Shown here: one piece after another, positions 45,440 through 55,181 of the stretch
Position numbering within the stretch: position 1 is the first letter of the stretch
How the letters are laid out: every line of letters starts with the position of its first letter
Assembly (NCBI GenBank): GCA_019636095.1
Contig: JAHBYF010000001.1
Location: forward strand, 62,001-126,000
From: Hyphomonadaceae bacterium
GTDB lineage: Bacteria > Pseudomonadota > Alphaproteobacteria > Caulobacterales > Aquidulcibacteraceae
Direction: 5' to 3'
Length of the DNA stretch: 64,000 bases
The notes under the pieces: generated by a model
Told to the model about the DNA's origin: nothing
The model's input: the letters and a program-made list of their open reading frames with translations, nothing else
Databases searched by the model: none
Position numbers and translations under genes: made by a program

Positions 45440-46795
45440 ATGACTGAGACGGTCCAGCCGAAGAAGTACGGTTTCCGCGAGACTGTCGCCGCAATGCGCA
45501 ACCCGCGCGTCGCCGCCATGGCAGCGCTCGGATTCGCGTCTGGGCTACCATTTCTGCTGACCGGCGCCACGTTCGGCTATTGGTTGCGCGACGAAGGGAC
45601 GACGCTGACCGCGATCGGATTTCTGTCGTGGGTCGGCCTTGCCTACACCTTTAAGGTATTCTGGTCGCCCTTCATTGATCGCTTGCCAGCCCCGTTCATG
45701 GCGAAACTCGGCCGCAGACGCGGCTGGGCGCTCTTCACGCAACTTACGATTGCCGCTGCACTCGTTGGAATGGCCATTGTCGGGCCTCACGGCCCCGGCG
45801 GCCTTGTCGCCATCGGGGTGCTCGCGCTGGTCGTTGCCTTCGCATCAGCGACGCAAGACATCGCGGTCGATGCGTGGCGCATCGAAGCAGCGAACAACTC
45901 TGATGAACTCGGGCTCTTCACCTCCGTCTTCCAGCTTGGCTACCGGATTGCGCTGCTCGTTACGGACGCGCTCATTCTTGTGTTCGCGGAGCATTTTGGC
46001 TGGCCGCTCTCATATGTAGCCATGGCGCTGTTCATGGGCATCGGCTTGTTTGCGGCGCTTCGCACGCCTGAGCCCCCGCGCGCCGATGCCGTGATGGACG
46101 CGAATGCAAAGGCCGCGCTCTGGACGCCGCGCGGTTTCGTCGATGCGATCGTTGGACCGTTCGTCGCCTTCTTCAAAGCCCATGGTTCACTGGCGTTGCT
46201 GATGCTTTTGATGATCAGCGTCTATCGTCTGCCGGAATTCCTGATTGGTCCGGTCGCCGGGCCTTTCTATTCAGACCTCGAGCTCAGTAAGGATGTTGTT
46301 GGCGGCGTGCGGGGCACAGTCGGTCTTGTTGCGTCATTCTTGGGGATAGCGGCGGGGGGCATTGCCGCGGTGCGGCTCGGCTACATGCGAACGTTGATCG
46401 CTGGTGCGGTGCTCCAGGGGTTAGGCGTCGCTGCCTATGCACTTGTTGCGATCCTTGGGCCGCAGCTTGCGATTTTCAGCTTTGCGATGGCGACAGACAA
46501 CTTCTGCTACGCTTTCGCTGGCGTTGCGCTCGTCACCTATATGTCGAGCCTGACCAGCCTTGGTTACACCGCTACACAATACGCACTGTTGAGTTCGACC
46601 TACACACTCTTCGGCAAGTTCCTAAAGGGCTTTTCAGGCGCAGTTGTTGACGGTCTAAGCCAGGGGCGCACCCTGATGGACGCGTACGCCACCTTCTATG
46701 TCGGCGCAGGTGCAGTCGCGATCCCTGCGCTTGTGCTCTGCCTCATTCTGGCGTCGCGCACCAAGGTCGCTCCGACGCAACCAACGTCAGCCTAG
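45440..46795 (+). CDS. AmpG-like MFS permease
   Basis: The 451 aa membrane protein has about 12 hydrophobic segments and two AmpG-family stretches: SATQDIAVDAWRIEAAN and ATDNFCYAFAGVALVTYMSS followed by TATQYALLSS. AmpG carries anhydromuropeptides into the cytosol for cell-wall recycling and can feed beta-lactamase induction. It is 18 bp after the histidine kinase gene. Its TAG stop shares CTAG with the maeB stop of the opposite strand. Substrate is inferred from family resemblance only. Confidence 0.87.
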   Translation: MTETVQPKKYGFRETVAAMRNPRVAAMAALGFASGLPFLLTGATFGYWLRDEGTTLTAIGFLSWVGLAYTFKVFWSPFIDRLPAPFMAKLGRRRGWALFTQLTIAAALVGMAIVGPHGPGGLVAIGVLALVVAFASATQDIAVDAWRIEAANNSDELGLFTSVFQLGYRIALLVTDALILVFAEHFGWPLSYVAMALFMGIGLFAALRTPEPPRADAVMDANAKAALWTPRGFVDAIVGPFVAFFKAHGSLALLMLLMISVYRLPEFLIGPVAGPFYSDLELSKDVVGGVRGTVGLVASFLGIAAGGIAAVRLGYMRTLIAGAVLQGLGVAAYALVAILGPQLAIFSFAMATDNFCYAFAGVALVTYMSSLTSLGYTATQYALLSSTYTLFGKFLKGFSGAVVDGLSQGRTLMDAYATFYVGAGAVAIPALVLCLILASRTKVAPTQPTSA

Positions 46796-49080
46796 GGTTT
46801 TGGTTCACCCTTTGCCTCAGCGACTTGAAACGCCGCGAGGGTCGCGTAGCTCACGATATCCGAGACGGTTCCGCCGAGCGGCGCGATCTGAATTGGCTTC
46901 GACAGGCCGGTCAATACTGGCCCGATGACTGTGGCGCCGCCCGCTGTGGTGAGCAGGCTGGTGGCGATAGATGCGGAATGCAGCGCCGGCATCACCAACA
47001 CGTTGGCGACATCGCTGAGACGCGAGAACGGATAGAGTTCGCGCATGTCCGGGTTCAGCGCCACGTCGACATTCATTTCGCCTTCATATTCGAAGTCGAT
47101 GTCTTCACGCCGGTCGAGCAGGCTCACCGCATCACGAATCTTCTCGGAGCGCTCCATCTTCGGATTGCCGAAGGTTGAGTGCGAAATGAGCGCGACACGC
47201 GGCGTCACGCCAAACTGGCGCGCCATCGCTGCCGATTGAATGACGATCTGCGCCAATTCCGGTGGATCGGGAAACTCAGCGACGGCGGTATCGCTGATGA
47301 AGAGGGTGCGACCCTTCATCAAGATGACAGACATGCCAATCACGCGCTCACGCGCGGCGGGGTCGATCACCTTCAGGACGTCATCGAGCGCCGTCGCGTA
47401 ATTGCGCGTCACGCCGGTGACCATGCCGTCCGCGTGTCCGTGCGCGACCATGCAGGCGCCGAAGACATTGCGATCGAGATTGACGAGCCGTTGCGCATCA
47501 CGATGCAAGTATCCGAAGCGCTGCAGACGTTGGTAGAGATATTCGGCATAGAGTCCGTTGTGCTCGGAGAGACGGGCATTGACGATGGTGAGGTTCGCGT
47601 CGTCTGGCACGCCGACCTGCATCATGTTCGCGCGCACAGTTTCCTCGCGGCCCACCAGTACAGCGTCGCCGAGACCAAGTTCGCGGAACGCGTAGGCGGC
47701 GCGGATGACTGAAGGCTCTTCACCTTCGGCAAAGACGATGCATTTCGGTTTGCGCCGGACGACGGTCTGCACGCGTTGCATCATTGCGGCGGTGGGGTCG
47801 AGGCGCTGCGCTAGGCTATGTCTGTATGCCTGCATGTCCTCAATGGGCTTGCGCGCCACGCCCGTATCCATTGCCGCTTGCGCAACAAACGGCGGAATTT
47901 CCGAGATCAGCCGGGGATCGAATGGGGCGGGTATGATGTAGTCAGGGCCGAACTTTGGGCGCCGGCCGTGATAGGCGGCCGCCACTTCGTCCGGCACGTC
48001 TTGTTTCGCCAACTCGGCGAGCGCACGCGCTGCCGCTACCTTCATCTCCTCATTGATCGTGCGCGCGCGCACGTCGAGCGCGCCGCGAAAGATATAGGGA
48101 AAGCCCAGAACGTTGTTCACTTGGTTCGGATAGTCCGACCGTCCGGTCGCGACGATGGCGTCCTTGCGCACTTCGTGGACCGCTTCCGGCGTGATTTCGG
48201 GATCGGGATTGGCCATGGCGAAGATGATTGGCTTCTTTGCCATCGACTTCACCAAATCCTGTGTCACCGCGCCGGCGACGGAGAGCCCCATGAATACGTC
48301 CGCGCCTTTCATGGCGTCGGCAAGCGTGCGCGCACTAGTGTCAACAGCGTGCACGGATTTGAACTGATCCATGCCTTTCTCCCGCCCGCGATAGACGACG
48401 CCCTCGCGGTCAAGCGCGATGACGTTCTCGTGCGGCACGCCAAGTTGTTTGATCAGAGCGATGCATGAGAGACCAGCCGCGCCTGCGCCGTTCACGACGA
48501 CTTTGATGTCGGCAAGCCGACGCCCAGTCAGTTCGCACGCGTTCAGCAAGCCAGCCGCAGCGATGATGGCGGTGCCATGCTGATCGTCATGGAAGACAGG
48601 AATATCGAGTTCGTCGCGCAAGCGGCTTTCGATGACGAAGCATTCCGGGCTCTTGATGTCCTCAAGATTGATGCCGCCGAAACTCGGACCGATGTTGCGG
48701 ACAGTGGTGATGAATTCTTCGACATCCTGCGTCGTCACCTCAATGTCGATCGAATCGACATCGGCGAAGCGTTTGAACAGGACGCTTTTGCCTTCCATCA
48801 CCGGCTTTGAGGCCATGGCGCCGAGATTGCCCAGACCCAAGATCGCGGTGCCGTTCGAGATTACAGCGACCATGTTGCCCTTGGAGGTGTAGTCGTAGGC
48901 GAGGTCGGGATTCTCGGCGATCGCCTTCACGGGAACCGCGACGCCTGGCGAGTAGGCGAGCGATAGGTCGCGCTGCGTCGCCATCGGCTTAGTGGGCAGG
49001 ATGGAGATTTTCCCCGGCGTTGGGTGCTTGTGGAAATCAAGCGCCTCGGCGTCGGTGAACGTCTTTCTGGAGTCGGGCAT
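46792..49080 (-). CDS. maeB: NADP-dependent malic enzyme with phosphotransacetylase-like domain
   Basis: MaeB decarboxylates malate to pyruvate. The 762 aa product has the malic enzyme N-terminal and NAD(P)-binding domains (LAYSPGVAVPVKAI, VVNGAGAAGLSC, GRSDYPNQVNNVLGFPYIFRGALDVRA, about 1-425). These are followed by a phosphate acetyl/butyryltransferase-like domain (about 430-762: RKPKCIVFAEGEEP, GMSVILMKGRTLFISDTAV, ALISHSTFGNP), which is usual in proteobacterial MaeB and may be regulatory. I start at the ATG at 49078-49080. It is divergent from mutS (97 bp) and convergent with the AmpG-like gene. Confidence 0.96.
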   Translation of the reverse strand: MPDSRKTFTDAEALDFHKHPTPGKISILPTKPMATQRDLSLAYSPGVAVPVKAIAENPDLAYDYTSKGNMVAVISNGTAILGLGNLGAMASKPVMEGKSVLFKRFADVDSIDIEVTTQDVEEFITTVRNIGPSFGGINLEDIKSPECFVIESRLRDELDIPVFHDDQHGTAIIAAAGLLNACELTGRRLADIKVVVNGAGAAGLSCIALIKQLGVPHENVIALDREGVVYRGREKGMDQFKSVHAVDTSARTLADAMKGADVFMGLSVAGAVTQDLVKSMAKKPIIFAMANPDPEITPEAVHEVRKDAIVATGRSDYPNQVNNVLGFPYIFRGALDVRARTINEEMKVAAARALAELAKQDVPDEVAAAYHGRRPKFGPDYIIPAPFDPRLISEIPPFVAQAAMDTGVARKPIEDMQAYRHSLAQRLDPTAAMMQRVQTVVRRKPKCIVFAEGEEPSVIRAAYAFRELGLGDAVLVGREETVRANMMQVGVPDDANLTIVNARLSEHNGLYAEYLYQRLQRFGYLHRDAQRLVNLDRNVFGACMVAHGHADGMVTGVTRNYATALDDVLKVIDPAARERVIGMSVILMKGRTLFISDTAVAEFPDPPELAQIVIQSAAMARQFGVTPRVALISHSTFGNPKMERSEKIRDAVSLLDRREDIDFEYEGEMNVDVALNPDMRELYPFSRLSDVANVLVMPALHSASIATSLLTTAGGATVIGPVLTGLSKPIQIAPLGGTVSDIVSYATLAAFQVAEAKGEPKP

Positions 49081-49177
49081 GGATCTCTGGAGGTGTCTGG
49101 GACAGCGAAGCGGCACCCTAGCTTTGAGGGTCAGTCCGTCAATGGAAGTCCGGCCGCTAACTCGCTAAAGCAGGCGC

Positions 49178-51847
49178 GTGGCTGATTCCTCTCACCCGGC
49201 GCCAAAAGTGACGCCGTTCATGGCGCAGTATCTCGCCGCGAAAGCTGAGCACCCCGATGCTTTGCTCTTCTTTCGCATGGGCGATTTCTATGAGCTGTTC
49301 TTCGAAGACGCGGAGAAGGCCTCAGCCGCAATCGGCATCACGCTGACGAAGCGCGGTCAGCATGGCGGCGAACCAATCCCGATGGCAGGCGTGCCTTGGC
49401 ACCAGGCGGAGAACTATCTCTCAAAGCTGATCCGCTCCGGTTACAAGGTCGCCGTCTGCGAGCAGCTCGAAGATCCAGCTGAAGCCAAGAAGCGCGGCGG
49501 CAAGTCAATCGTCCAGCGTGGCGTCGTGCGTGTCGTTACCCCAGGGACGCTGACGGAGGAGGGGCTGCTCGATGCGCGCGCCGCGAACCGGCTCGCGGCA
49601 ATAGCATTCACGAGCGAGGGCGGGGCGATCGCATGGGCGGATGTTTCGACGGGCGCTTTTGAAACCCGCGCGCTGAAGCACAATGAAGCCGAAGAGGAAA
49701 TCGCCGCTCTTTCGCCGGCCGAACTTCTCGTCTCCGATGTGGACTCGCAGCACGTTATGGACGCCGCACGCATGACGGGCGCGGCGCTGACGGTCCGGCC
49801 CGCGGTTAAGGCCGACGCCAAGTCAGCCTCTCGCCGGATCAAGGCTGCGTTTGAGGTCGCGGCGCTCGATGCGTTCGGCGATTTCAGCAACGCAGAGCTC
49901 TCGGCAATGGGGCTCTTGCTCGACTACATTGAGCTGACACAAGCCGGGGCGACGCCGCGCCTTATGCCGCCGCGTCGCAACGCCGAACGCGCCTTTATGG
50001 CTATCGACGCCGCAACCCGCGCCGCGCTTGAGATTGAACGCTCGGTGCGCGGGAGCAGGGAAGGCTCGTTGCTCGCGTGTGTTGACCGCACCGTCACTTC
50101 CGCTGGAGGGCGCATGTTGGCCGAGCGGCTTTCCCGGCCGCTTACCGATGTTGGCGCGATCAATATGCGGCTCGACGCGCTGCAGTTCTTCTTGGAGTCG
50201 CGCGACAAGCGCGATGCGGTGCGCGAAGAGCTCCGCGCTGCAGGTGATCTGGCGCGCGCGTTGACGCGTCTCGCGCTCGGGCGCGGGGGACCGCGCGATC
50301 TTGCCAATTTGCGGGACGGTTTGGCCGCTGGTGATCGCGCCGCGGCTCGGTGCCTCGGCCTCGCATCAGAAGCGCCGCCGGAGATTTCGCGCGCATGTGC
50401 GGCGCTTTCGCTGAGTGCTCATGCCGAAAGCGTCGCGCTTGCGCAGACGCTCGCGCGCGCGCTGGCGAACGAGCTGCCGTTGCTTGCACGCGACGGCGGC
50501 TTTATCGCCGCCGGCTACGATGCGACGCTCGACGACGCCCGAGCGCTTCGCGATGACAGCCGCAAAGTTATCGCCGCGCTGCAAGCTAGCTACGCCGAAG
50601 AAACCGGCATTGCGGGTTTGAAGCTCAAGCACAACAATGTACTTGGCTATCACATCGACGCGACTACCAAGCAGGCGGAGGCGCTGATGTCTCCACCACT
50701 CAATGCGCGGTTCATTCATCGTCAAACCAATGCGGGCTCGATCCGTTTCACAACGACGGAGCTCGCTGAGCTCGACGCGAAAATTTCGCGCGCCGGCGAA
50801 GCGTCGCTTGCGCGCGAACTTGCCCTGTTCAAGGACTTTGCGGCGCGCGCGGCCGCAATCGAGGCGCCTATCCGCGCTGCGGCGGAGGCGCTCGCCTCTC
50901 TCGATGTCGCCGCTGGTCTCGCCGAGTGGGCGGAAGAAACGCAGGCGAGTCGTCCCGAAATCGATGAAACGTCCGCACTACTCGCTGAGGGCGCGCGCCA
51001 CCCTGTCGTGGAGGAGGGCGTTCGCCGCGACGGTCAAGGGTTCACGCCGAACGACGCACGTCTCGATGCAGAGGGGAAGTCGGGACCTCGGCTCATGGTT
51101 GTCACTGGTCCGAACATGGCGGGTAAAAGCACGTACTTGCGCCAGATTGCTCTGCTTGCAGTCTTGGCGCAGGCCGGCGCCTACGTTCCCGCGCGCAAAT
51201 TGCGCCTCGGGATTGTGGATCGCGTGTTCGCGCGGGTGGGCGCGTCTGACGATCTCGCGCGCGGACGATCGACCTTTATGACCGAAATGGTCGAGACGGC
51301 TGCCATTCTAAATCAGGCGGGCTCACAGGCGCTGGTCGTACTCGATGAAATTGGCCGTGGCACCGCGACCTTCGACGGCTTGGCCATCGCCTGGGCCGTC
51401 GCTGAGCACTTACACGAGGCGAACATGTGTCGTGCGGTTTTCGCAACTCACTACCACGAGCTGACGCGCTTGGCGGACAAGCTGGAGGCAGGCGCAAACG
51501 CTCACCTGCGCGCCAAGGAATGGAAGGGCGACCTTGTCTTCCTGCATGAAGTTGCGCCCGGCGCCGCCGATCGCTCCTACGGTATCCAGGTCGCCAAGCT
51601 CGCCGGATTGCCCAAGTCAGCAGTCGAACGCGCCAAGGCTGTACTGCAGCGTCTCGAAACCAGTGGCGGCGCGACGCGCATGGAGATCGCGGAGGAACTG
51701 CCTCTGTTTGCGCAGGTGATGGAAGAGCACGCCCCGTCCGCGCTGGAGGCAGCGCTCAGCGAGATAAATCCGGATCATTTGTCGCCGATGGAAGCCCTGG
51801 AGCTTCTCTATAAGCTTAAGGCTGCCGCTCTTCAGCAGGATCCCTGA
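49178..51847 (+). CDS. mutS: DNA mismatch repair protein MutS
   Basis: MutS recognises mismatches and starts methyl-directed type repair. The 889 aa product has the mismatch-binding RMGDFYELF (Phe37-Tyr38-Glu39), the connector and lever domains, Walker [15 protein letters not shown], Walker [16 protein letters not shown], and a C-terminal dimerisation tail. Start is a GTG at 49178. Its last 32 bp overlap the 3' end of a small membrane protein gene on the other strand. It precedes glnD, murJ and trpS in an order shared with Caulobacter relatives. Confidence 0.97.
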   Translation: MADSSHPAPKVTPFMAQYLAAKAEHPDALLFFRMGDFYELFFEDAEKASAAIGITLTKRGQHGGEPIPMAGVPWHQAENYLSKLIRSGYKVAVCEQLEDPAEAKKRGGKSIVQRGVVRVVTPGTLTEEGLLDARAANRLAAIAFTSEGGAIAWADVSTGAFETRALKHNEAEEEIAALSPAELLVSDVDSQHVMDAARMTGAALTVRPAVKADAKSASRRIKAAFEVAALDAFGDFSNAELSAMGLLLDYIELTQAGATPRLMPPRRNAERAFMAIDAATRAALEIERSVRGSREGSLLACVDRTVTSAGGRMLAERLSRPLTDVGAINMRLDALQFFLESRDKRDAVREELRAAGDLARALTRLALGRGGPRDLANLRDGLAAGDRAAARCLGLASEAPPEISRACAALSLSAHAESVALAQTLARALANELPLLARDGGFIAAGYDATLDDARALRDDSRKVIAALQASYAEETGIAGLKLKHNNVLGYHIDATTKQAEALMSPPLNARFIHRQTNAGSIRFTTTELAELDAKISRAGEASLARELALFKDFAARAAAIEAPIRAAAEALASLDVAAGLAEWAEETQASRPEIDETSALLAEGARHPVVEEGVRRDGQGFTPNDARLDAEGKSGPRLMVVTGPNMAGKSTYLRQIALLAVLAQAGAYVPARKLRLGIVDRVFARVGASDDLARGRSTFMTEMVETAAILNQAGSQALVVLDEIGRGTATFDGLAIAWAVAEHLHEANMCRAVFATHYHELTRLADKLEAGANAHLRAKEWKGDLVFLHEVAPGAADRSYGIQVAKLAGLPKSAVERAKAVLQRLETSGGATRMEIAEELPLFAQVMEEHAPSALEAALSEINPDHLSPMEALELLYKLKAAALQQDP

Positions 51848-52163
51848 GAGCAGGGGCGCTGTCGTCGACACGCTGGCGCGCTTGCTCGACCGCCATCCCG
51901 CGAGATACCGCCTCTGACGCCAACGGCAGCGAAGAATTCATCGCCACATACATCATGAAGCCGCCCAGAATGGCACCGAGGATAAGGCCGGTGACGCCCC
52001 ATAACGAAGCGGCGAACCAGTAGGCCGAAGCGCGCTCGCTTCTGATGCGCTGCGCGAACAACTTTTGATCCATGATCGCTTCCATGCCGGCACGGGCTGG
52101 ATGATCGGTCACATGATCATCGTCCACCGGATTGAGGCGGATGGTCTTGCCGCTTTTGCGCAT
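51816..52163 (-). CDS. small single-pass membrane protein, unknown
   Basis: The 115 aa product has a basic, polar N-terminus ([16 protein letters not shown]), one hydrophobic segment with Gly pattern ([20 protein letters not shown], then GGFMMYVAM, about 47-75) and an acidic, Arg-rich tail. No family is recognised. The ATG at 52161-52163 follows a GGGGAG ribosome binding site that sits inside a palindrome (52179-52194) at its upstream edge. It is wedged between mutS, which its 3' end overlaps, and glnD on the other side. Conservation in relatives would decide if it is a real gene; the clean start and membrane segment favour it. Confidence 0.62.
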   Translation of the reverse strand: MRKSGKTIRLNPVDDDHVTDHPARAGMEAIMDQKLFAQRIRSERASAYWFAASLWGVTGLILGAILGGFMMYVAMNSSLPLASEAVSRGMAVEQARQRVDDSAPALRDPAEERQP

Positions 52164-52178
52164 ACGTGAGCACTCCCC

Positions 52179-52194
52179 GGGAACGGACGTTCCC
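52179..52194. promoter_or_regulatory. 16-bp perfect palindrome between the membrane protein gene and glnD
   Basis: GGGAACG (52179-52185), two bases, then CGTTCCC (52188-52194) form a perfect inverted repeat. It is just upstream of the small membrane protein's start and about 125 bp upstream of glnD. The inner GAAC-N4-GTTC looks like an SOS-type box of Gram-positive LexA, but alphaproteobacterial LexA boxes differ, so another regulator is more likely. Confidence 0.35.
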
Positions 52195-52316
52195 GTTACA
52201 CTTGTGGCTGTGCCCGCGAAATGAGGCAAGGTTTCGACGTGCGGATAACCAAGATGTCAGACATGCAAGCCTCAAACAGTGGCGCCGGCGCCCCAGAATG
52301 ACGAAATAGCAATCCA

Positions 52317-55136
52317 ATGGTCGCGCCACGCCTGAAACCTGCCCGTATTGAGCACGTCGTCGACGGCCTCCGGCTGCGTGCGCAACTAAGCGCGGCATAT
52401 GCCGCCGAAGGCGAAAATGCGCGCAGCTCGGTGCGCAAGCTTTTGCATGGCGCTTTGTTTCGGGGGCGGATGGTCGCGAAGGAACGGCTGGAAGCTGGTG
52501 AGAACGGTCTCGCGGTGGCGCGGCTCTTGGCGCAGGTCGCCGACGAAGTCGTGGCCGCGCTCTATGACTATACGACCACGCATATATTTCGGGCCCGCAA
52601 CCCTACTGAAGGTGAGCGCTTCGCGATCGTCGCCGTCGGGGGCTACGGCCGCGGCGAACTCGCCCCGTCGTCCGATCTCGATCTGCTGTTCTTGCGTGCT
52701 TACAAGCAGACGCCGTTCGATGAGAGCGTCACCGAGTATATGCTCTACATGCTGTGGGACATGGGCCTGAAGGTCGGTCACTCGTCACGCAATATCGAGG
52801 AATGCCTTAAGCTCGCGCGTGACGATCACACCATCCAGACGGCGATCCTTGAGGCCCGTCGCATAGCCGGCGATGAATCGTTGGCGCAAGAGCTCTTCAC
52901 TCGCTTCCGGAAGGAAGTGGCGGATCGCGACCACGCCGCCTTCATTGCCGCAAAGCTCACTGAACGCGATGAACGCCATGCTCGCGCCGGCGCATCGCGT
53001 TACATGGTCGAGCCCAACATTAAGGAAGGGAAGGGCGGTCTGCGTGACCTCCATACGCTCTTCTGGCTGGCGCGCCGGCGGTACGGGTTCTCGCGCCCGC
53101 GCGATTATGTTGAAGCGGGCGTCTTCACAAACGAGGAGCGCAACGCCTTTCGCCGCGCGCTTGAATTCCTATGGACGGTGCGCTGCCATCTTCACTTCAT
53201 CACTGGTCGGGCCGAGGAACGGCTGACGTTCGACCTCCAGCCCGAGCTGGCGAAACGCATGGGCTACGGCGCGCGCGCCAATCACAGCGCGGTCGAGCGC
53301 TTTATGAAGCACTATTTTCTTGTCGCGAAGGAAGTTGGCGCGCTGACACGCACGCTGTGTGCTCGACTTGAAGCTGACCAAGCCAAGCAAACCCCCAAAG
53401 GGTTGCAACGCTTTCTCTCGACCGGCCGCAAGCGGGCCGCCCCAATCGAAGCAGGTTTCTGCATCGAGGCAGGGCGTTTGAACGTCGAGCGTGAAGATGT
53501 TCTCGATGATCCGATGAATGTGCTTCGCCTGTTTGCGCTGGCGGAAAAACTGGATTTAGACATCCATCCAGATGCATTCGGGCAAGCCTCGCGCAATGTT
53601 CGCGCGTTTGGGCCGGCGTGGCGCAAGTTGCCGGAAGCGCGCGCGGCATTTCTCGAAGTCGCCACGTCGAAACGACATCCAGGCGCGGCGCTTCGATTGA
53701 TGAACGAAGCGGGAGTGCTCGGAAAGTTCGTACCGGAGTTCGGTCGCATCGTCGCGCAGATGCAGTTCAACATGTATCACCACTATACGGTCGATGAGCA
53801 CACGCTACGGGCCATTGATGCCATTTCGGAAATCGAGCACGGTCGCCACAAAGATCAGCATCCGCTTGCGAGCGACATCTTCCCAAAGATTATCAATCGT
53901 CGCGCTCTCTATCTTGCGATGCTCCTGCACGACACCGGCAAGGGCGACGGCGATCAGCAGGTTGAAGGCGAAAAGTCAGCCCGCGCGGCATGCGAACGGC
54001 TCGGTTTGCCGCAGGAAGAAGTTGATCTTGTTGGCTGGCTTGTCGGCAATCACCTGGTGATGAGCGATGTCGCGCAGAAACGCGATATTGGCGACCCACG
54101 CACCGTGGCGACGTTTTCCAAAGTCGTTGGCACGGTTGAGCGTTTGCGCCTGCTCCTGGTGCTCACGGTCGCGGACATCCGCGCAGTGGGAAATGTGTGG
54201 AACGACTGGAAGGGGCAATTACTTCGCGATCTATATCGTCTGACGGAAGCAGCGTTGCATGGCGGCCGTTCCGATGAGGAGGGCGTTCGTGCTCATCTCG
54301 CGGAAATTGCTGGCGCCGCAAAAGAGCAGTTGCTGAAGGATATAGGCGGCGCTCGTGCGGACGTACTGCAGGCGTGGCTTGACGCGCTGGATGACGGGTA
54401 TTGGCTCAACCACGACGCCGATGCGCTGAAGTGGCACGCACTCGAAGTGATACGCGCGCGTACTGAGCGAGCCATCCCGCACATTGCTGCGCGTATGCGT
54501 GAAAGCCAGGGCATCACCGAAGTGTTGGTGTATGCTGGCGACCGGGCAGGCCTATTTGCAAGCCTGGCCTCAGCCATCTCTGCGAGTGGTGCGGATATCG
54601 TCGGCGCGCGCGTGCATACGCTGAAAGACGGCGCAGCCTTTGACGTGTTTTCGATTCAGACCACCGGTCATAAGCCATTCGGCGCGAATGACCCCCGCGC
54701 ACTTGAAGCGCTGAAACAAAAGCTCACTTTGGCTGCCCTCAACGACCACGCGGCGCCTCCGCCTGCGGCGCCGTCACGGCGCAATGCCGCGTTCGCGATC
54801 GAGCCGTGGGTGCGCCTCGACAATGGCATCACTCCCCATGCAACCGTAATAGAGGCGTCGGGCCGCGATAGGCTGGGACTCTTGGCTGACCTCGCGCATG
54901 TTTGTGCCGAGGCGAAAGTGTCCATCGGCAGCGCCCATATCGATACGTATGGCGAACGAGCCTCTGACGTCTTCTACGTGCAGGAAGAGGAGGGCGGTGG
55001 ACAAATCGCCAATCCGCGCCGGATCGCCTCTGTCCGCGCCAAATTGGAGGATGTCTTGCGCGCCGCCGAACCCGCCGCGCCAGCCGATCCGGCAAAGGCG
55101 CCGCTTGCTGTGGCGCGTGCCTCGACGGCGCGTTAG
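52317..55136 (+). CDS. glnD: bifunctional [protein-PII] uridylyltransferase/uridylyl-removing enzyme
   Basis: GlnD senses glutamine and adds or removes UMP on PII proteins. The 939 aa product has the nucleotidyltransferase motif GGYGRGELAPSSDLDLLFL (108-126), an HD hydrolase domain with MLLHDTGKGDGDQQ (about 550), and two C-terminal ACT domains (about 740-815 and 845-915). It is transcribed in the same direction as mutS, murJ and trpS. Only the start ATG (52317) has a weak ribosome binding site. All domains for both activities appear complete. Confidence 0.97.
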   Translation: MVAPRLKPARIEHVVDGLRLRAQLSAAYAAEGENARSSVRKLLHGALFRGRMVAKERLEAGENGLAVARLLAQVADEVVAALYDYTTTHIFRARNPTEGERFAIVAVGGYGRGELAPSSDLDLLFLRAYKQTPFDESVTEYMLYMLWDMGLKVGHSSRNIEECLKLARDDHTIQTAILEARRIAGDESLAQELFTRFRKEVADRDHAAFIAAKLTERDERHARAGASRYMVEPNIKEGKGGLRDLHTLFWLARRRYGFSRPRDYVEAGVFTNEERNAFRRALEFLWTVRCHLHFITGRAEERLTFDLQPELAKRMGYGARANHSAVERFMKHYFLVAKEVGALTRTLCARLEADQAKQTPKGLQRFLSTGRKRAAPIEAGFCIEAGRLNVEREDVLDDPMNVLRLFALAEKLDLDIHPDAFGQASRNVRAFGPAWRKLPEARAAFLEVATSKRHPGAALRLMNEAGVLGKFVPEFGRIVAQMQFNMYHHYTVDEHTLRAIDAISEIEHGRHKDQHPLASDIFPKIINRRALYLAMLLHDTGKGDGDQQVEGEKSARAACERLGLPQEEVDLVGWLVGNHLVMSDVAQKRDIGDPRTVATFSKVVGTVERLRLLLVLTVADIRAVGNVWNDWKGQLLRDLYRLTEAALHGGRSDEEGVRAHLAEIAGAAKEQLLKDIGGARADVLQAWLDALDDGYWLNHDADALKWHALEVIRARTERAIPHIAARMRESQGITEVLVYAGDRAGLFASLASAISASGADIVGARVHTLKDGAAFDVFSIQTTGHKPFGANDPRALEALKQKLTLAALNDHAAPPPAAPSRRNAAFAIEPWVRLDNGITPHATVIEASGRDRLGLLADLAHVCAEAKVSIGSAHIDTYGERASDVFYVQEEEGGGQIANPRRIASVRAKLEDVLRAAEPAAPADPAKAPLAVARASTAR

Positions 55137-55181
55137 CGGCGCGCTACGCCCGTTGCATCTGAGACTGAGTCGTCCGCACGC

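Noticed and set aside
52179..52194. LexA box (GAAC-N4-GTTC inside the palindrome)
   Set aside because: This spacing is the Gram-positive form; alphaproteobacterial LexA uses direct repeats with wider spacing, so I do not call it a LexA box.
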